Program-made: the position numbers and the translations under genes
From: CAZVVT01 sp964630595
Lineage (GTDB): Bacteria > Chlamydiota > Chlamydiia > Chlamydiales > VFKH01
Direction of reading: 5' to 3'
DNA length: 64,000 nt
NCBI GenBank assembly: GCA_964630595.1
Contig: CAZVVT010000001.1
Span: 558,001-622,000 of the forward strand
Shown: piece after piece, positions 50,595 through 60,251 of the stretch
Layout of the letters: every line of letters starts with the position of its first letter
How positions within the stretch are numbered: the first letter of the stretch is position 1
The notes under the pieces: generated by a model
What the model saw: the letters and a program-made list of their open reading frames with translations, nothing else
What the model was told of the DNA's origin: nothing
Databases searched by the model: none

Positions 50595-51701
50595 GAACCA
50601 AACCGTTTTTGCGCCCGTTTCAAGCCATAGCCACTGGGTGGGGCTGGGCAGCACAATCGTTGTTTTCTTGCCCATAGCGGCCGCCAAACGCACTTCTGCA
50701 GAATCTACTCCAATCACCTCATCCATGGCGGCGATCATGGCCGCAATTTCGAGAAAGGTTTGTCCCTGATATCCCAAAGGCGTCACATTTTCCGGCAACT
50801 CTCGCGGCGGCGGCTGCAGCAAAAAGAGTGTATCTCCTGGAGCCAGCGCGAGCACTTTCTGCAAAGTAATCGCCTCTGTCGCTTGTGGATCACCCGCATC
50901 AAAGCGCCAGATGATGCCCACTTTGTGGCCCTCTTTCGGCACATCTTCTGTTATCGGATCTGCCTTCAGGTACCCTTCTGGATAGGGAATTTCATCTGCA
51001 AAATAGAGCGGAAGCGCCGACAAACTGATGCGCATATCATATTTGAGTTGGTCACTCAGCGTTAACCAATCCACAATTTCTACGTCGAGTCCTTTACGAA
51101 ACAATTCTTGCAGTTCCTGTCCGGGCTCAAACAAAACGTGCGCTCCTTTTTCTTTGAGCGCCTTCAAATAACGCACTAAAACAATCGTATCGGTAATAGG
51201 AGTGTCATTCGAGACATAGATACGCAAACTTTTAAGCGATTTTTGTTCCTGCAATAGCTGCAAATCCTCTAAGCGTCTCTCTTCCTTGGGAATGACGGGC
51301 GGTTTGATATGAAAACGAGCTTCGTGCAGGGAAAACTGCGGATCGATGAAGAGCGCGTTGAGATAAACCTTCATTGCTTCATGAGGGTTTTTCAACGCCT
51401 CCTGCGTCCGCCCAAGATAATCCCAGCCTTCTATCAATTGCGGATCAAAGACCACGCTTGTTTTAAAGCGGCGCAGCGCTTGTTTATAATCTCCCTGACG
51501 GAAACAGGTAATGCCCAACCCCAAATGCGCCTCCGCATAGCCCGATTCAAAGAGAATCGCTCGCTCAAAAGATTCTTTCGCCAAGGGAAGATTGTTTTCT
51601 ACAAGCGCCTGCTGGCCTGTTGCATAGGCATCATGTGCTGCTTGCTTATTCAAATCTGTCGGTTCGGCAAAGAGAAATGCGAAGAGCAGCAGCCAGGTCA
51701 T
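50559..51701 (-). CDS. TPR protein with GT9/OGT-like C-terminal half
   Basis: 380 residues from ATG 51701, which overlaps the RND pump stop as ATGA. A cleavable-looking signal (MTWLLLFAFLFAEPT) is followed by about three TPR units (AYATGQQALVENNLPLAKES, AEAHLGLGITCFRQGDYKQA, EGWDYLGRTQEALKNPHEA). From about 190 the fold resembles a glycosyltransferase family 9 or SPINDLY-type domain: HKVGIIWRFDAGD, and EVIGVDSAEVRLAAAMGKKT with TIVLPSPTQWLW, typical of the donor site. The pairing with TPR is like O-GlcNAc transferase. An exported transferase would be unusual. Last gene of the efflux operon. Confidence 0.7.
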   Translation of the reverse strand: MTWLLLFAFLFAEPTDLNKQAAHDAYATGQQALVENNLPLAKESFERAILFESGYAEAHLGLGITCFRQGDYKQALRRFKTSVVFDPQLIEGWDYLGRTQEALKNPHEAMKVYLNALFIDPQFSLHEARFHIKPPVIPKEERRLEDLQLLQEQKSLKSLRIYVSNDTPITDTIVLVRYLKALKEKGAHVLFEPGQELQELFRKGLDVEIVDWLTLSDQLKYDMRISLSALPLYFADEIPYPEGYLKADPITEDVPKEGHKVGIIWRFDAGDPQATEAITLQKVLALAPGDTLFLLQPPPRELPENVTPLGYQGQTFLEIAAMIAAMDEVIGVDSAEVRLAAAMGKKTTIVLPSPTQWLWLETGAKTVWFSSANLARELAS

Positions 51702-54700
51702 GCTTTTTTCCGTCGTAGACGCTCCAAACAGATGAACACCACAGGCGTGAGGAAAAGCGTTAATAGCTGGGAAAACATCAACCCGCCTACAACAACTAAC
51801 CCCAGCGGCCGGCGCGAACTTGCAGAAGAGCCAAAACCAATAGCGATAGGCAAAGCGCCCATGATCGCCGCTAGCGTTGTCATCATGATCGGACGAAATC
51901 TGATCATGCAAGCTTTGTGGATCGCATCATGCGCAGGCGCATTCTCTTCTTTCATAATGTCGAGAGCGTAGTCGATCATCATAATACCGTTTTTTTGCAC
52001 GATACCGATGAGCAAAAAGAACCCCACCATCGCAAATAAGGAGAGCATTTCTCCAAACAAAAGCAGTGTAACAACGCCTCCGAGCACGGCCACAGGAAGA
52101 GCTGACAGCACCGTGAGAGGGAATATATAGCTTTCGTAGAGAACACCCAGAAGAATGTAAATCATGAAAACCGTCACGAATACCAGCACTAATAACCCAA
52201 ACATCATAGCTTCAAATTCTGCAGCGGTACCAATCGATTGACCGCTCACTGATTTGGGCGCTAATTCCCGAATTTTCTCGCCAATCGTTTGTAGAGCCTG
52301 GCTTAAGGGCAATTCTGGGCGCAAACTAAAGGCAATCGTCACCGCTGGCAATTGGTTGATGTGGTTGACCTGTGATGGCCCGGCAATACGCTGAATGTCG
52401 ATCAGATCTTTGAGATACGTCAGCCCTCCATTCTTCGTATTCTTAATTTGAATGAGGTCTAAATTGCTCGGGTCTTGCTGATAGATCGGCAAGATCTCCA
52501 TGATCACATAGTACTGGTTGATAGGCGCATCAATTTCGGTAATTTTTCCCGTCGAATAGGCAAGCATCAGAGCATTTTCAATGTCTTTTGCTGAAATGCC
52601 CAAAATGGAGGCGTGTTCCCGCTGAATCGTCATTTTTAATTCAGGAGTGTTGATCAACATGTTGTTGTTCACGTTGATGAAGCCGGGTGTTTGTTGCAGC
52701 GCCGCAGTAATATCACTTGCGGCCTGATAGAGATCTGCAGTGCTCAGAGAAGTAAGTGCATACTGAAAATCCGCATTGCTTCCTGTGCCCGAGTCGAGAT
52801 TGAGCAGCGGAAGTGGCCGCATAAAGACGTTAATGCCGGGTACTTGCGTAACGAGTGGATAGAGCTCCTTCATTACGACATCGATGTTCTGGCGTGTGCC
52901 AAAAGGCTTTAATCGAACAAAGCTAGTTCCTGCATTACTTGTTGTACTCGTCACAGCAACAACATCCTGAACATTGGGATTAGCCAGGAAAATCTTGTTT
53001 AGGCTCATCTGGTGAGCCGTATTGCTTGCTGATGAGATGCTTTGCGAGCTCTGCGTAGCAGCGATAATGAAGCCCATATCATCATCGGTAGAAAAGGTCG
53101 AAGACATCAGGTGGAAGCAAAGAACGGTGAGAGCAAGACAGCTAAGCCCTCCTAAAAGAGTCGTTTTAGGCCAATCCAAAACCTTTGTCAGCAGAGGATC
53201 GTAGATGCTGATCAACTTATGGTTTAAGCGCTCTGAGAATGCCGAAAGGCGACTTACCTTATCGGCCTTTGCAACCAACTTTGCGCACAACATGGGTGTC
53301 AAAGTCAGTGCAATCGCACCGGAAATCAAGATGGCCACTGCAATGGTGACTGCAAACTCATGGAAGAGCGCTCCCAGCATTCCCGGAAGAAAAAGAATGG
53401 GAATAAATACGATGGAGAGCGCAAGCGTCATCGTAAATACAGTTGTGCTGATTTGTTTAGATCCGTCCAGAGCAGCCTGTAGAGGCGTTTTTCCCATTTC
53501 CGTATGACGCACAATATTTTCTAAAACGACAATGGCATCGTCGACAACGAAACCAATGGAAAGAGAAAGAGCCATCAAGGAAAGCGTATCGATGCTGTAA
53601 TTGAACAGATACATCACAGCAAAAGTGGCAACGATAGTGACGGGAAGAACAACACTGGGAATCAGCGTATCCGTGACGCGTCCTAAATAGATGAAGATCA
53701 CCGCTACGACCAGAATAATGGAGAGAAAAAGAGTGAAAATCACATCGTGCACCGATTCATTGATCACTGCCGAGCGATCAAAAATCGTCTTGAGAGAGAT
53801 GTTTCCAGGCAGCTGCGCTTGCAGCGACGGCATCAGATCATTGATTGCTTTGTTGATCGCTACTGTGTTCGCTCCCGCCTGCCTACGGATGGCCAACACA
53901 ACGCACATCTCTTGTGTGTCACGATCTACGAAATAACTCAGCTGCTTGTTATTTTGTACGCTATCGATGGTATTGCCCAATTCACTCAAGCGAGCAAAGG
54001 TGCCATCTTGCGCTTTGTAAACGATCTGGTTGTATCCATCCCCATTCATCAATTGGCCATCGTCAGCAAAAAGAAAAAACTCTTGCTGGCCATCAATATT
54101 GCCGATGGGTTGGTAGACGTTGGCTGACATCACTGTCTGTGCAAGCGTTGCAAAGTCTTGACCGCGCGCTGCCACCAGCTGCGGATCGAGTTGAATGCGG
54201 GGCGAATAGGGTGTGCCATACACCTGCACTTGCGCTACGCCCGGCACCAGCGAAATGCGCTCTCCAATGTAGGTATTACCCCAATCGTAAAGCTCTCCCA
54301 GTGGCGCGGTATAAGAGCTTAAGCGCAGGTAAAGAATGGGCGCATCTGCGGGGTTTACACGCTGATAGGTCGGATTGGCGGGCAGATTCTGCGGCAGCTG
54401 GGTCAGCGCGCCGGAAATAGCGCCGTTCACGTCGGAGGCCGCTCCATTCAAGTCGGTATCCATGGTGAATTGCAGCACAATCTGCGTCTGCCCCAATGTG
54501 TTTTGGGAGGTCATCATCGACAGCCCCTCGATCGACATGAAGGCCTTTTCCAGCGGCGTGGCGACTGAGTTCGCCATCGTATCGGGGTTAGCGCCGGGCA
54601 GGCCCGCTGTCACCACAAGAACGGGATACTCCGCAGCGGGCAAATCGCTCACCGGCAAGCGGATGTAGGAAAGCACTCCAAAGAAAACAATCGCAATCAT

Positions 54701-54751
54701 GACCAGAGTGGTCATTACAGGACGTTCGATGAAGGGCTTAGAGAGGTTCAT
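51698..54751 (-). CDS. RND efflux pump, inner-membrane subunit (MdtB/AcrB type)
   Basis: 1017 residues, standard for the HAE1 family, with two halves of six helices and two large periplasmic loops. Starts MNLSKPFIERPVMTTLVMIA, and ALSLSIGFVVDDAIVVLENI carries the conserved acidic pair in helix 4. YILLGVLYESYIFPLTV and GIVQKNGIMMIDYALD are the typical C-terminal blocks. It exports drugs or bile-type compounds by proton exchange, with the adaptor and outer-membrane protein encoded just upstream. Stops as ATGA with the TPR gene. Confidence 0.93.
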   Translation of the reverse strand: MNLSKPFIERPVMTTLVMIAIVFFGVLSYIRLPVSDLPAAEYPVLVVTAGLPGANPDTMANSVATPLEKAFMSIEGLSMMTSQNTLGQTQIVLQFTMDTDLNGAASDVNGAISGALTQLPQNLPANPTYQRVNPADAPILYLRLSSYTAPLGELYDWGNTYIGERISLVPGVAQVQVYGTPYSPRIQLDPQLVAARGQDFATLAQTVMSANVYQPIGNIDGQQEFFLFADDGQLMNGDGYNQIVYKAQDGTFARLSELGNTIDSVQNNKQLSYFVDRDTQEMCVVLAIRRQAGANTVAINKAINDLMPSLQAQLPGNISLKTIFDRSAVINESVHDVIFTLFLSIILVVAVIFIYLGRVTDTLIPSVVLPVTIVATFAVMYLFNYSIDTLSLMALSLSIGFVVDDAIVVLENIVRHTEMGKTPLQAALDGSKQISTTVFTMTLALSIVFIPILFLPGMLGALFHEFAVTIAVAILISGAIALTLTPMLCAKLVAKADKVSRLSAFSERLNHKLISIYDPLLTKVLDWPKTTLLGGLSCLALTVLCFHLMSSTFSTDDDMGFIIAATQSSQSISSASNTAHQMSLNKIFLANPNVQDVVAVTSTTSNAGTSFVRLKPFGTRQNIDVVMKELYPLVTQVPGINVFMRPLPLLNLDSGTGSNADFQYALTSLSTADLYQAASDITAALQQTPGFINVNNNMLINTPELKMTIQREHASILGISAKDIENALMLAYSTGKITEIDAPINQYYVIMEILPIYQQDPSNLDLIQIKNTKNGGLTYLKDLIDIQRIAGPSQVNHINQLPAVTIAFSLRPELPLSQALQTIGEKIRELAPKSVSGQSIGTAAEFEAMMFGLLVLVFVTVFMIYILLGVLYESYIFPLTVLSALPVAVLGGVVTLLLFGEMLSLFAMVGFFLLIGIVQKNGIMMIDYALDIMKEENAPAHDAIHKACMIRFRPIMMTTLAAIMGALPIAIGFGSSASSRRPLGLVVVGGLMFSQLLTLFLTPVVFICLERLRRKKA

Positions 54752-55797
54752 TTGACGCTAACAGGCGCTCCATCAAAGAGATTTAATTGCCCATCGGTGA
54801 CGACCAAATCGCCCTTGTTCAAGCCGGAGAGCACCTGAACTGTTGTATCCGTGCCTACTCCCAAGGTAATAATCGCCGATTTCGTTGTCATATCGGACTG
54901 CACAACCCAGACATAAGCCCCATTCTGGCCATACTGTACGGCCATTTTCGGAATCGTTAGAGCATTGTGAATAGAGCCTAAATCAACGCGCAGGCGAGTG
55001 AATTGTCCCGGCCATAATTTCAAATCGTTGTTATCAAAACGCGCTTTGAGTGCAATGGTACCCGTGTTGATATTCACCTCATTGTCCAAGGCGTATAGAG
55101 CTCCTTGAGCGGGCTGCTGGCTGGGATCTAAAAAAGTGGCCTGAACGAGCACGCTGGCAGCCGAACGCACTTTATTCAAATCTCGCTCTGAAAGAGAAAA
55201 GAGCACATCGAGCGGCTGCACTTGAGTCAGCGTAACAAGAGTGTCTTGGGTGTTGGCAATGTTGCCCACCTGATAGTTCATAAAACCCATTACGCCATCA
55301 ATGGGAGCAACAATCTGCGTATATCCCAAATTGGTTTTCGCCGTTTCTACATCGGCTAAAGCAGACAGAAGATTTCCTTTGGCATCGAGCAACTCTTTTT
55401 CATAATTTGCCATGTCCAAAACAGAGATAAAATCTTGTTCTACCAGTTTGCTATAACTATCGTAGCTGGCTTGCGCATAGACTAAGTTGGCCTTTGCCGC
55501 ATCGAGCGAACCACGCGCTCTCTGCACGTCGGCTAAAAATAGAGTGGGATCGATGGCCACCAAAAGATCCCCTCGATGCACCATATCCCCCTGCTTGAAA
55601 GGAACCGCGGTGATTTGTCCGCTCACTTGCGCCTTGACATCGACGGTGTTAGGTGGCGTCAACGTACCAAAGGAAGTGATGTAGATGGGGATATCCGCCT
55701 CTTGTACCGCTTGCGCTGTGACAGGATATTCTACCTTTGCCTCGGGCGGCTTCTTGCATCCTGCAAGAAGAACCAGCAACAGAACCAATATTCTCAC
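54748..55797 (-). CDS. RND efflux periplasmic adaptor lipoprotein
   Basis: 349 residues. Lipobox in MRILVLLLVLLAGCKK. Membrane-fusion-protein features: lipoyl half-motifs (VDVKAQVSGQITAVPFKQGD and GYTQIVAPIDGVMGFMN), a helical hairpin between them, and a beta-barrel domain. It links the inner-membrane pump to the TolC-type protein. ATGA junctions on both sides. Confidence 0.92.
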   Translation of the reverse strand: MRILVLLLVLLAGCKKPPEAKVEYPVTAQAVQEADIPIYITSFGTLTPPNTVDVKAQVSGQITAVPFKQGDMVHRGDLLVAIDPTLFLADVQRARGSLDAAKANLVYAQASYDSYSKLVEQDFISVLDMANYEKELLDAKGNLLSALADVETAKTNLGYTQIVAPIDGVMGFMNYQVGNIANTQDTLVTLTQVQPLDVLFSLSERDLNKVRSAASVLVQATFLDPSQQPAQGALYALDNEVNINTGTIALKARFDNNDLKLWPGQFTRLRVDLGSIHNALTIPKMAVQYGQNGAYVWVVQSDMTTKSAIITLGVGTDTTVQVLSGLNKGDLVVTDGQLNLFDGAPVSVK

Positions 55798-57167
55798 GGT
55801 GTCACCTCTTGGCTCACTAACACCCCACCTGTATACGCCAAATTGGCCATTGAAGTGTGCACTTGTGTTTCAGAACTGATCAAACTCGATCGTGCATCGC
55901 TCAACGTAGCCTCGGCATTGATCACATCGACAATGTCCTTCGTTCCCTTTTTATACCCCGTCAAATTGGAGTCAAAGGAGTCGCGCGCATATTCTAAATA
56001 TTTTACAGAATAATCATAGCTCTCTAAAGCTGTAAGAACCGAATTATAATTCGTAACCACATCGAGCTTTGCCTCCAACTGTGATTGGTCGTAACTATAG
56101 AGCTGCGCCTCTAGGGAGGCCAAATTTTGTTGGATATTTCCCTGAATATAAAACCCGGTAAAGATGGGGTAGCTCAACGAAAGATCTGTGACATAGGTAA
56201 GCCCGGGCGAATTACCGATTTTGAGATACCAGGTTTTCTCCACATAGCCCGAAAAACTGATCGAGGGATAATTCTGTGACTCTGTTGCCAGCAAGGTATG
56301 GTACTGCGCCTTAATGGCAGCCCTTAACGAAGCTAAATCGGCGCGACAACACTTTGCACGCGCCACGAGATACTCCACATCATGGCGCAATTTGAGCGTT
56401 TCAATCGGCGCCGGCTCTGCTAAAACCATTTTATAGGTGGGGTCAAGGCCAATATTTACAGCCGTTTGCGCCAAAGAATTAGAAAGATTACCTTGGGCTG
56501 AAACAACGTTAAGTTTTGCTTTTGTATAATTAGCTGCAGCCTGCGCTACGTCCACGTGGGTGGCCAAGCCCGCTTTCTTTTTCGCCTCAGAAAGGTCCAG
56601 CACTGTCTTTGCATCATGTAAATCGGCTTCTCGTGCAACAAGCTGACTTCGTGCATTGATCGAGGCCCAATAGGATTGAATCGTGTTGATCATGACCGTT
56701 TGGATCTGCCAGTTGTAGCTCCACGAAGCAGCATATAGCGTAGCGCAGGCAGCGGCCGCGGTATTTTCCCGTCCTCCAAAGTCCCAAAGCAGATAGTTTA
56801 AATAAACAGCGGCGTCAAAACTGCTATAAGTAATTCCTGAAAATGCCTGCGCAACAGCGGGAAAGCGTTCGCGATTGACATCGATTGTCCCCGTCACACT
56901 CGGATAGTACGAAGACTCTGCTATCGTCACGCCAGCTGCTGCAGCGCGCGCCTGGCTCCAGGACTGCTTCGTCAGCGGGCTGTTGTAGAGCGTGAGATCC
57001 ACCAATTCGCCGAGAGAGACTGACTGGTTGTCGACGGGCAGAGCCGGACATTTATTACACGGTGGCGGCTTTGGCTTAACTGTGGGAATGCAGGGCGAAA
57101 GCGGCAATATCGGAACATTTTGCGAACAGGCAGTCAGAAATAGGAGAGCGAGAAAAAGCAGCCGCAT
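55794..57167 (-). CDS. TolC-like outer-membrane efflux lipoprotein
   Basis: 457 residues. Lipobox MRLLFLALLFLTACSQ. Outer-membrane efflux repeats: SLGELVDLTLYNSPLTKQSW, DLSEAKKKAGLATHVDVAQA, LSLSYPIFTGF and a second ASLEAQLYSYDQSQLEAKLD helix pair, as in the NodT/OprM family. It forms the exit duct. First gene of the efflux operon and 23 nt downstream of the uvrD stop. Confidence 0.9.
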   Translation of the reverse strand: MRLLFLALLFLTACSQNVPILPLSPCIPTVKPKPPPCNKCPALPVDNQSVSLGELVDLTLYNSPLTKQSWSQARAAAAGVTIAESSYYPSVTGTIDVNRERFPAVAQAFSGITYSSFDAAVYLNYLLWDFGGRENTAAAACATLYAASWSYNWQIQTVMINTIQSYWASINARSQLVAREADLHDAKTVLDLSEAKKKAGLATHVDVAQAAANYTKAKLNVVSAQGNLSNSLAQTAVNIGLDPTYKMVLAEPAPIETLKLRHDVEYLVARAKCCRADLASLRAAIKAQYHTLLATESQNYPSISFSGYVEKTWYLKIGNSPGLTYVTDLSLSYPIFTGFYIQGNIQQNLASLEAQLYSYDQSQLEAKLDVVTNYNSVLTALESYDYSVKYLEYARDSFDSNLTGYKKGTKDIVDVINAEATLSDARSSLISSETQVHTSMANLAYTGGVLVSQEVTP

Positions 57168-57190
57168 GAGTAAAAGGGGATTTATAGCCC

Positions 57191-59026
57191 CTAATCACTA
57201 TAGCGTCTAGTACTTGGCACAACTTGTAAGAAATGTTTTGGGATCTCGCTGCAAAAACGACTGGGTCGCATGACACGAAACGTGCCCCACAACTTGCGCG
57301 TGCGCGATGCACACAGCGTTAGTTGCTCCTTCGCGCGCGTCATGCCGACATAGCAGAGGCGCCGCTCCTCTTCAATGCCCTCAGGTGACGAGCGCGAGTT
57401 GGCATGCGGAAAGAGCTCTTCTTCCAAACCGACGAGAAAAGCGTAGTTGAACTCGAGCCCTTTGCCGTTGTGAATCGTCATAAGAGAGACCTTTTCGGTA
57501 CTCATGTCTGCCTCGTCCAGCTGCGATTTGAGAGAAAGCTCTTCGAGGAATGCCTCCAAGCTGCCCTCCCATTCGCTCGCTTTTGTCACCAATTCGCTCA
57601 CGTTCTCTTTGCGATCATCGGCCGTCTCGGGGTCTTCTTCGAGCGCCTCGCGTATGCCGCTGCGTTTGACCGTCTCGGCAACAATATCGCCGACGGAAAG
57701 CGTCTGCGCTAACACGCGCAGCTGCGTAAGCACCTCCACATACTCTTGTAAGCCGCTCTTTTGCTTCGCCGAAAGTTTGATGCCTTCCCCTGAGACGATT
57801 CGCGCAAGTGCATGAACGATCGGCAGTTGCTGCTCGCCTGCCCACGCCGTGATCTTCTCCAGCGAGGCTTCGCCAAAACCGCGCTTGGGTAGATTGATCG
57901 TGCGCCAAAAAGAGACGATATCCGTGGGATTCGAGATCAGACGCAAATAGGCGAGCACGTCCTTGATCTCTTTGCGCTGATAGAAGGAGACGCCGCCGAC
58001 AATCACGTACGGGATTTTGCGTCGCAAAAGGGCATCCTCAAAAGTTCGTGACTGAAAGTTGGTGCGGTAGAAGATCACCATCTCACTTAAACGAGAGCCT
58101 TGCCGCCGCGCATCTTCGATTTGGCGCACGACAAAATATGCCTCATCATGTTCATCATCAGCAATATAGAGACGAACCTTGGGCCCCTCGCCACGCTCAC
58201 TCCAGAGGTTTTTTTCCAATCGTCCTTCGTTGTTGCGAATGACAGCATTGGCGGCCTCCAGGATATTGCTGCGACTACGGTAGTTCTGTTCTAGGCGAAC
58301 GATGGGGGCGCCGGGAAAATCCTGCTGGAAGTGCAAAATATTGCGAATGTTCGCACCGCGCCAGGAGTAGATCGACTGATCGGGGTCGCCTACGGCAAAG
58401 AGGTTGAGACTCTCCTTGGAGAGCATCTTGGCGAGGCTATACTGCGCTGCGTTGGTGTCTTGGTACTCGTCGATGAGGAGATAGCGCCAACGTTGTTGGT
58501 ACTCGGCAAGCACTTCGGGGTGCTCGCGGAAAAGCTTAACGGGCAGCACCAAAAGGTCGTCAAAGTCGACGGCGCCACACTCGCGCAATTTCTTCGTATA
58601 GGGCTCGAGAATGGCATCCTCTTTCAGGCCGTTTTTGAGCTGGGAGATCTGCTGGCGAGCGACTTTGGGATCCTCCACCATGGGGCGCAAGATCTTGAGG
58701 ACATCCTCCTCGTCATAGATGGTGAAGTTTTTCGGCAGGCCAAGAACCTCCCCCTTTTCGCGCAAGATGCGCACTCCTAAGCTATGGAAAGTGCAGATGA
58801 GAACGTTGGCTGCCGTGCGGTGGCGTACCCTCTCCGCCATCTCACCGGCTGCCTTATTGGTGAAGGTCATCGCCAAAATGGACTCGGGCGCCACGCCACT
58901 CTCGATAAGATGGATGATCCGCTCGGTGACAATGCGGGTCTTGCCGCTGCCTGCACCTGCAAGCACTAAGAGGGGGCCGTCGCGGTGGTGCACAGCAGTC
59001 TTTTGAGCGGAATTGAGATCTACCAT
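57191..59026 (-). CDS. uvrD: UvrD/Rep/PcrA-type DNA helicase
   Basis: 611 residues. Motif I LVLAGAGSGKTRIVTERI, Ia ILAMTFTNKAA, II LLIDEYQDTN, III AVGDPDQSIYSWRGA, IV VRLEQNYRSRSNILEAAN, V SLMTIHNGKGLEF and VI CYVGMTRAKEQLTL. A 3'-5' helicase that removes incised oligonucleotides in excision repair and clears recombination intermediates; pairs functionally with uvrB in this window. The C-terminal part is a little short. Divergent from the NamZ-like gene with 12 nt between starts. Confidence 0.93.
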   Translation of the reverse strand: MVDLNSAQKTAVHHRDGPLLVLAGAGSGKTRIVTERIIHLIESGVAPESILAMTFTNKAAGEMAERVRHRTAANVLICTFHSLGVRILREKGEVLGLPKNFTIYDEEDVLKILRPMVEDPKVARQQISQLKNGLKEDAILEPYTKKLRECGAVDFDDLLVLPVKLFREHPEVLAEYQQRWRYLLIDEYQDTNAAQYSLAKMLSKESLNLFAVGDPDQSIYSWRGANIRNILHFQQDFPGAPIVRLEQNYRSRSNILEAANAVIRNNEGRLEKNLWSERGEGPKVRLYIADDEHDEAYFVVRQIEDARRQGSRLSEMVIFYRTNFQSRTFEDALLRRKIPYVIVGGVSFYQRKEIKDVLAYLRLISNPTDIVSFWRTINLPKRGFGEASLEKITAWAGEQQLPIVHALARIVSGEGIKLSAKQKSGLQEYVEVLTQLRVLAQTLSVGDIVAETVKRSGIREALEEDPETADDRKENVSELVTKASEWEGSLEAFLEELSLKSQLDEADMSTEKVSLMTIHNGKGLEFNYAFLVGLEEELFPHANSRSSPEGIEEERRLCYVGMTRAKEQLTLCASRTRKLWGTFRVMRPSRFCSEIPKHFLQVVPSTRRYSD

Positions 59027-59038
59027 AGAATACGGTCA

Positions 59039-60247
59039 GTGATTGTACGCCTCCTTCTTTTCTTTTTCTGCTTCTCTCTTTCCGCTCAGGTGACTGTCGG
59101 ACTCGATCGTCTGCTCGATGAGCCTACGTTTCAGCCACTTATCGCTGGAAAACGGGTGGGATTAATCACCAACCACACTGCGCTGTGCCGGGACGGGAAG
59201 CTCGCCATGGATCGCATGCATGAAAGCCGCCGCCTGGTAGCTCTCTTCGCTCCCGAGCATGGGCTGACGGGAACTTCGTATGCAGCCGACTTCGTCGAGG
59301 ATGGACTATATAAGGGGGAGGTACGCGTCTACTCGCTACATGGAGCCACGCGCCGCCCGACAAAAGAGATGCTCAAGAACGTCGACGTTCTGGTCTTCGA
59401 CATCCAGGATATTGGTTCGCGTTCGTACACCTATATTTCGACCCTCTTCTATGCGATGGAGGAAGCGGCCAAGGCGGGCATCCCCGTCATTGTGGCCGAC
59501 CGCCCTAACCCGATGGGAGGGCTGATTGTGGACGGCGTGGGTGTTGAAGAGAAGTGCCGCTCTTTCTTGGGGTACATCGACATTCCCTACTGCCACGGCA
59601 TGACGGTGGGAGAGCTCGCTCTCTATTTCAACGACCAATACCGCGTAGGCTGCGATGTGACCGTGGTTCCTATGAGCGGCTGGCATCGCTCGATGCTCTT
59701 TTACAACACAGGCCTCATCTGGGTGCCCACCTCTCCCAACATCCCCGAGGTCGACACCCCTCTTTTCTACTCGATGTGCGGCATCGTCGGAGAAATCAAG
59801 CTGATCAACAATGGCGTGGGTTACACGCTGCCCTTCAAGGTCGTTGCTGCTCCCTGGATCGATGCAGAGCAGCTGGCGGAAAAGCTCAACCAGCAGCGCT
59901 TTCCCGGCGTGACTTTCCTACCGATTCACCTCAAACCCTTCTTCGGCCCGATGCAGGAAAAGCTCTGCCACGGCGTGCAGATTGTGGTGACCGATCCTAA
60001 GAAACTGCTGCCGGTGCAGACGCAGTATCTCATCGTCGGCATGCTAAAAACGCTCTACCGAAAGCAGTTTGATGAGGCCATTGCCAAAGTCAACCCCACC
60101 ACCTTTGGAAAAATTTCTGGTAAAGAAGAGGTGTTGCGTATTTTGAAGGAGGAAAAGTACGCTATTTGGAAGCTGCGCGCCCTAGCTCAAGAAGACCGAC
60201 AACGCTTCATGGCCTCCCGCGCTCGCTACCTTCTTTACCCGGAGTAA
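59039..60247 (+). CDS. NamZ-like exo-beta-N-acetylmuramidase (DUF1343)
   Basis: About 402 residues from GTG 59039, which gives a signal peptide (MIVRLLLFFFCFSLSAQVTV). ATG 58985 is in the uvrD region and would bury it. DUF1343 blocks are present: GKRVGLITNHTAL, FAPEHGLTGTSYA, VDVLVFDIQDIGSRSYTYI, DRPNPMGGLIVDG, and PCHG-like YCHGMTVGELALYF. NamZ removes terminal MurNAc from peptidoglycan fragments in the periplasm. It is followed 4 nt later by an M15 peptidase, so the two may act together on cell-wall remnants. Confidence 0.82.
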   Translation: MIVRLLLFFFCFSLSAQVTVGLDRLLDEPTFQPLIAGKRVGLITNHTALCRDGKLAMDRMHESRRLVALFAPEHGLTGTSYAADFVEDGLYKGEVRVYSLHGATRRPTKEMLKNVDVLVFDIQDIGSRSYTYISTLFYAMEEAAKAGIPVIVADRPNPMGGLIVDGVGVEEKCRSFLGYIDIPYCHGMTVGELALYFNDQYRVGCDVTVVPMSGWHRSMLFYNTGLIWVPTSPNIPEVDTPLFYSMCGIVGEIKLINNGVGYTLPFKVVAAPWIDAEQLAEKLNQQRFPGVTFLPIHLKPFFGPMQEKLCHGVQIVVTDPKKLLPVQTQYLIVGMLKTLYRKQFDEAIAKVNPTTFGKISGKEEVLRILKEEKYAIWKLRALAQEDRQRFMASRARYLLYPE

Positions 60248-60251
60248 TTCC

